A stretch of 8,179 nucleotides of DNA from Candidatus Solibacter sp. GTDB lineage: Bacteria > Acidobacteriota > Terriglobia > Bryobacterales > Bryobacteraceae. Positions 6,125-8,179 of the stretch are shown here, piece by piece. The notes beneath the pieces are model-generated. The model did no database searches. It worked only from the letters and a program-made list of their open reading frames with translations, and was not told the origin of the DNA. The stretch lies in contig JADGNT010000198.1 of assembly GCA_017883345.1 (NCBI GenBank), forward strand, positions 1 through 8,179, written 5' to 3'. Positions within the stretch are counted from its first letter, which is position 1; each line of letters starts with the position of its first letter. A program made the position numbers and the translations under genes.

Positions 6125-6765
6125 TGCGCGTGCCGCTGGAACGCAAGGTTCTGAACGAGAATGACCGGATCGCCGCCACGCTGCGCGAGCGCTTTCAGCG
6201 CAACGGCACCTTTTGCCTCAACCTGATCAGTTCTCCGGGTTCCGGTAAGACCGCGCTGCTGGAGCGCACCCTGGCCGGCTTCGACGCCACGCGCCGCGTG
6301 GCCGTGCTCACCGGCGATATACAGACCGACAACGACGCGCGCCGCCTGGCCCGCTACGGTTTCCCGGTGCGGCAGATCACCACCGGCGGCGCCTGCCACC
6401 TGGACGCCCGCATGGTGGAGCGCCACCTGACGGATTGGCCGGTGGACGAACTGGAGATCCTTTTCCTGGAAAACGTCGGCAACCTGGTCTGCCCCACCAG
6501 CTACGATCTGGGCGAGGAGGCGCGCGCGGTGCTGCTCAGCGTCACCGAGGGCGAGGACAAGCCGCTCAAATATCCGGCCACTTTCCACCACGCCGACCTG
6601 ATGGTGCTCAACAAGATCGATCTGCTGCCCTACGTCCCGTTTTCCATGGAACTGGCCCGCGAGAATGCGCGGCGGGTGCAGCCGGAGATCGAAATCCTGG
6701 AGGTCTCCTGCACTTCGGGCGCCGGCCTCGGGCAGTGGAACGATTGGATTGAACGCCACTTATGA
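6124..6765 (+). CDS. hypB: Hydrogenase nickel incorporation GTPase HypB
   Basis: HypB is a SIMIBI-class GTPase that drives nickel delivery, together with HypA, to the hydrogenase large subunit. The 213-residue protein has the Walker A loop SSPGSGKT (36-43), GDIQTDND (64-71), the G-domain metal site in TTGGACHLD (C91, H92) with C123 in NLVCP, ENVGN (116-120), SVTEGEDKPLKYP (139-151) and the guanine-specificity motif NKID (163-166). It begins directly at the helix before the G domain. The N-terminal CxxCGC high-affinity nickel site of E. coli HypB and the His-rich stretch of other versions are both absent, so only the G-domain site remains. Such short versions exist in other bacteria and are functional there. 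The GTG start overlaps the hypA stop by one base and is preceded by GGAGGAG. Its TGA overlaps the next gene's ATG. Confidence 0.95.
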   Translation: MRVPLERKVLNENDRIAATLRERFQRNGTFCLNLISSPGSGKTALLERTLAGFDATRRVAVLTGDIQTDNDARRLARYGFPVRQITTGGACHLDARMVERHLTDWPVDELEILFLENVGNLVCPTSYDLGEEARAVLLSVTEGEDKPLKYPATFHHADLMVLNKIDLLPYVPFSMELARENARRVQPEIEILEVSCTSGAGLGQWNDWIERHL

Positions 6766-6965
6766 CCGATTATCCCGTGATCAACGGCCTGATTTTCTGC
6801 GGCCTCGGCATCATCGTTTTCATCATCGCCTTCTCGCTGGTGCTCAAACTGGCGCCGCTGGACCTTTGGAAGCAGATCGGCGAAGAGCGCAATATCGCGG
6901 CCGCCATCCTGGCCGGAGCGGTGGCGCTGGGGATTTGCTGGATCATTGCCGCCACCCTGCACTGA
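6762..6965 (+). CDS. DUF350-type small membrane protein
   Basis: A 67-residue protein with two predicted membrane helices (about 8-30 and 44-65) joined by a short polar loop, LDLWKQIGEERNIA. The shape, and the pattern of a (D)LWK(E/Q)I-EE-N loop followed by an AAAILAGA-type small-residue helix, match DUF350 proteins, a family of small inner-membrane proteins of unknown function. Recognition is by pattern, not by search. The ATG overlaps the hypB stop as ATGA, so it is almost certainly co-translated with hypB. No metal ligands such as His or Cys clusters are visible apart from two isolated Cys residues inside the helices, so a nickel-transport role is not indicated by the sequence. Coupling to hypAB could mean linked expression only. 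Confidence 0.82.
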   Translation: MTDYPVINGLIFCGLGIIVFIIAFSLVLKLAPLDLWKQIGEERNIAAAILAGAVALGICWIIAATLH

Positions 6966-6997
6966 TCGGCGCTTCATCGCGCTCCTCAGCCGGGGTT

Positions 6998-7071
6998 GAC
7001 AGACGAAAGCGTCTGTCCCACGTTGGTGGGCAAGGGCTTGCGTTATTGTGGGGCAGGCGCTTCCGCCTGCC
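6998..7071. repeat. Paired palindromic repeat, REPIN/BIME-like, between DUF350 and NHL genes
   Basis: Two perfect 8-bp-stem hairpins with 4-nt loops lie head to head: GACAGACG-AAAG-CGTCTGTC at 6998-7017 and GGCAGGCG-CTTC-CGCCTGCC at 7052-7071. The second, read on the minus strand, is the same element as the first followed by CCAC. The copies differ by five transitions, four of them forming two compensated stem pairs (A-T against G-C) and one in the loop. The spacer (7022-7046) holds part of a smaller hairpin, CCCAC-GTTG-GTGGG (7017-7030), and a short GCAAG/CTTGC inverted repeat. The arrangement matches mobile REP doublets mobilised by RAYT transposases in other bacteria. It could also act as a transcription-stopping or mRNA-protecting structure at the end of the hyp operon. 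There is no T-run as in an ordinary intrinsic terminator. Confidence 0.8.
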
Positions 7072-7126
7072 AACTGACATTTCGGTAACCGGCGCCGGGG
7101 CGCGCGCGTTTACACTGTATATAGCC

Positions 7127-8179
7127 ATGAATATTCGGGGTCGTTCGCTCGTAGTGTGCTTGGGCCTGCTCTGCCTTTCCGCGGCCCGCGCCCAGCAGTA
7201 CACCATCCAGACATTGGCCGGCAACGGCGCCGCCGCTTTCGCGGGCGATAAGGGCGCCCCGGCGGCGGCGCAGTTCACCTCTCCGGGCGCGGTGGCGCTG
7301 GATTCCAAGGGCAACCTCTATATCGCCGACACCGGCAATCATTGCATCCGCATGATCTCTGGCGGCACGATCACCACCATCGCCGGCACCGGCGGCACGG
7401 CCGGTTATTCCGGGGATAAGGCCGCGGCCACCGCCGCCACGTTGAATTCCCCGAGCGGGCTGGCGTTCGATTCCGCCGGCAGCCTGTACATTGCCGATAC
7501 GGGGAATAACGTGATCCGCAAAATCACCAGCGGCACGATCACCACCGTGGCCGGCATCCAGGGGCAGGGTGGCGGTTACGGCGGCGATTTGGGACCGGCT
7601 ACATCGGCGAATCTCAACGGCCCAACCGCCATCGCTCTGGATTCGGTGGGCAATCTCTACATCTCGGACAATGGAAGCAGCCTGATCCGCAAGGTGGATA
7701 CCGCGGGCATCATCACCTCCTATCTGGGCTCCGGCGCCACCGACAAGAGACTGGACCATCCCAACGGGCTGTGGTTCGATGCCAGCGGCGCGCTCTATAT
7801 CGCAGACTCCAACAACCAGCGCGTGGCCAAATACGTCGCGCCTACGCTGAGCAATTTCGCCGGCAACCTCACCGCGGGCTCTACCGGCGATGGCGGCCAG
7901 GCGGCCAAGGCTCAATTGAATAAGCCGGTGGGCATCACGATTGACGCCGCGGGGAACATCTACGTCGCCGACACGAACAACAGCCTGATCCGCAAAATTA
8001 CCACGGACGGCATCATCACCACGATCGCGGGCAGCCGCATAACGGGCTACGGTGGCGATGGTGGAAACGCTACCTCCGCCTCGCTGAGCTTTCCGCGCTC
8101 TGTTGCCGTCAGTTCCAACGGCACGGTCTACATCGCCGACACCGGCAATCACGCGATTCGCGTGCTCAACCCGGCCTTT
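7127..8179 (+). CDS. Secreted NHL-repeat beta-propeller protein (partial, runs off the window)
   Basis: Open from ATG 7127 to the window end: 351 residues with no stop. Residues 1-22 are a signal peptide (LVVCLGLLCLSAARA, then QQ). Six NHL-type repeats follow, each with a core like NLYIADTGNHCIRMI. The YIAD-type motif begins at residues 65, 121, 178, 224, 279 and 335. The spacing is 55-57 residues except for 46 between repeats 3 and 4, because the usual Gly-rich GYGGDGG(xA)-type connector is missing there. Six repeats could close a six-bladed propeller by this point. NHL propellers bind proteins, nucleic acids or other ligands; no catalytic residues are evident and the ligand is unknown. Proteins of this style in acidobacteria often continue into a C-terminal TIGR03437-type domain, which cannot be seen here. 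No Shine-Dalgarno precedes the ATG. It is separated from the hyp operon by the palindromic repeat pair, so it is probably independent of it. Confidence 0.9.
   Translation, partial: MNIRGRSLVVCLGLLCLSAARAQQYTIQTLAGNGAAAFAGDKGAPAAAQFTSPGAVALDSKGNLYIADTGNHCIRMISGGTITTIAGTGGTAGYSGDKAAATAATLNSPSGLAFDSAGSLYIADTGNNVIRKITSGTITTVAGIQGQGGGYGGDLGPATSANLNGPTAIALDSVGNLYISDNGSSLIRKVDTAGIITSYLGSGATDKRLDHPNGLWFDASGALYIADSNNQRVAKYVAPTLSNFAGNLTAGSTGDGGQAAKAQLNKPVGITIDAAGNIYVADTNNSLIRKITTDGIITTIAGSRITGYGGDGGNATSASLSFPRSVAVSSNGTVYIADTGNHAIRVLNPAF
7277..8179 (+). repeat. Degenerate roughly 168-bp tandem repeats encoding NHL blades
   Basis: Six tandem copies of a roughly 165-171-bp unit (one shortened to 138 bp) underlie the propeller. 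The most similar stretches are the segments encoding YIADTGNH at about 7319-7342 and 8129-8152. Units are diverged at the DNA level, which indicates old duplication. Confidence 0.6.

Noticed and set aside
6996..7001. Perfect TTGACA -35 hexamer before the NHL gene
   Set aside because: It overlaps the first base pairs of the palindromic repeat, and no -10 element occurs 16-18 bp downstream (the position reads CACGTT).
6998..7071. Interpretation of the hairpins as a CRISPR array or a classical intrinsic terminator
   Set aside because: There are only two palindromic units in opposite orientation and no regular spacers, and neither hairpin is followed by a T-run.
7043..8152. 369-codon open frame on the - strand opposite the NHL gene
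   Set aside because: Its repeated GVGDV-type pattern is the mirror of the NHL repeats. The + strand reading has a signal peptide and six NHL cores.
5777..8179. Idea that the NHL protein belongs to the hydrogenase-maturation operon
   Set aside because: It carries a signal peptide and is separated by 161 nt containing the paired repeat, with its own apparent promoter region. Nothing in the sequence ties it to nickel handling.

Overview
This window looks like a chromosomal segment from an Acidobacteriota genome, probably of the Solibacter/Bryobacter type. That assignment is an inference. It rests on high GC, a secreted NHL-repeat propeller protein of the roughly 56-residue repeat style, a Gly/Pro-rich secreted family 3 glycosidase, a TPR protein ending in a PYLSRLFQG-type tail, and a paired palindromic repeat in an intergenic gap. 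No rRNA or other phylogenetic marker is present.

Left part (1-3213, + strand). The 3' end of a TPR-repeat protein is followed by a compact type II restriction-modification operon of the PstI/BsuBI family. A gamma-class adenine methyltransferase with NPPY overlaps by 17 nt a BsuBI/PstI-type endonuclease, and the predicted target is CTGCAG. Next comes a 62-residue small protein whose 3' end is overlapped, in another frame, by the beginning of a second gene resembling a nucleotidyltransferase-type toxin. Only about 21 codons of that second gene survive. It is cut off right where the convergent glycosidase gene ends, so the segment 256-3141 looks like an acquired defence island with one broken edge.

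Middle part (3144-5716, - strand). A full-length secreted GH3 beta-glycosidase lies downstream of a tRNA-Gly(UCC) gene with encoded CCA.

Right part (5717-8179, + strand). hypA, hypB and a small DUF350 membrane protein form a tightly coupled operon with overlapping stop and start codons. HypA and HypB deliver nickel to [NiFe]-hydrogenase (or urease). No hydrogenase structural gene and no hypCDEF is visible here, and this HypB lacks the N-terminal nickel-storage motifs. After a 161-nt gap holding two inverted copies of a palindromic repeat (REPIN/BIME-like, with compensatory base changes in the stems), a secreted NHL-repeat beta-propeller protein starts and runs off the window.

Most notable points: (i) the overlapping-frame small-protein/nucleotidyltransferase remnant beside the R-M operon; (ii) the paired hairpin repeat with compensatory stem changes; (iii) the hypA start codon, where only a TTG start preserves the nickel-binding His2, with a perfect inverted repeat abutting it.
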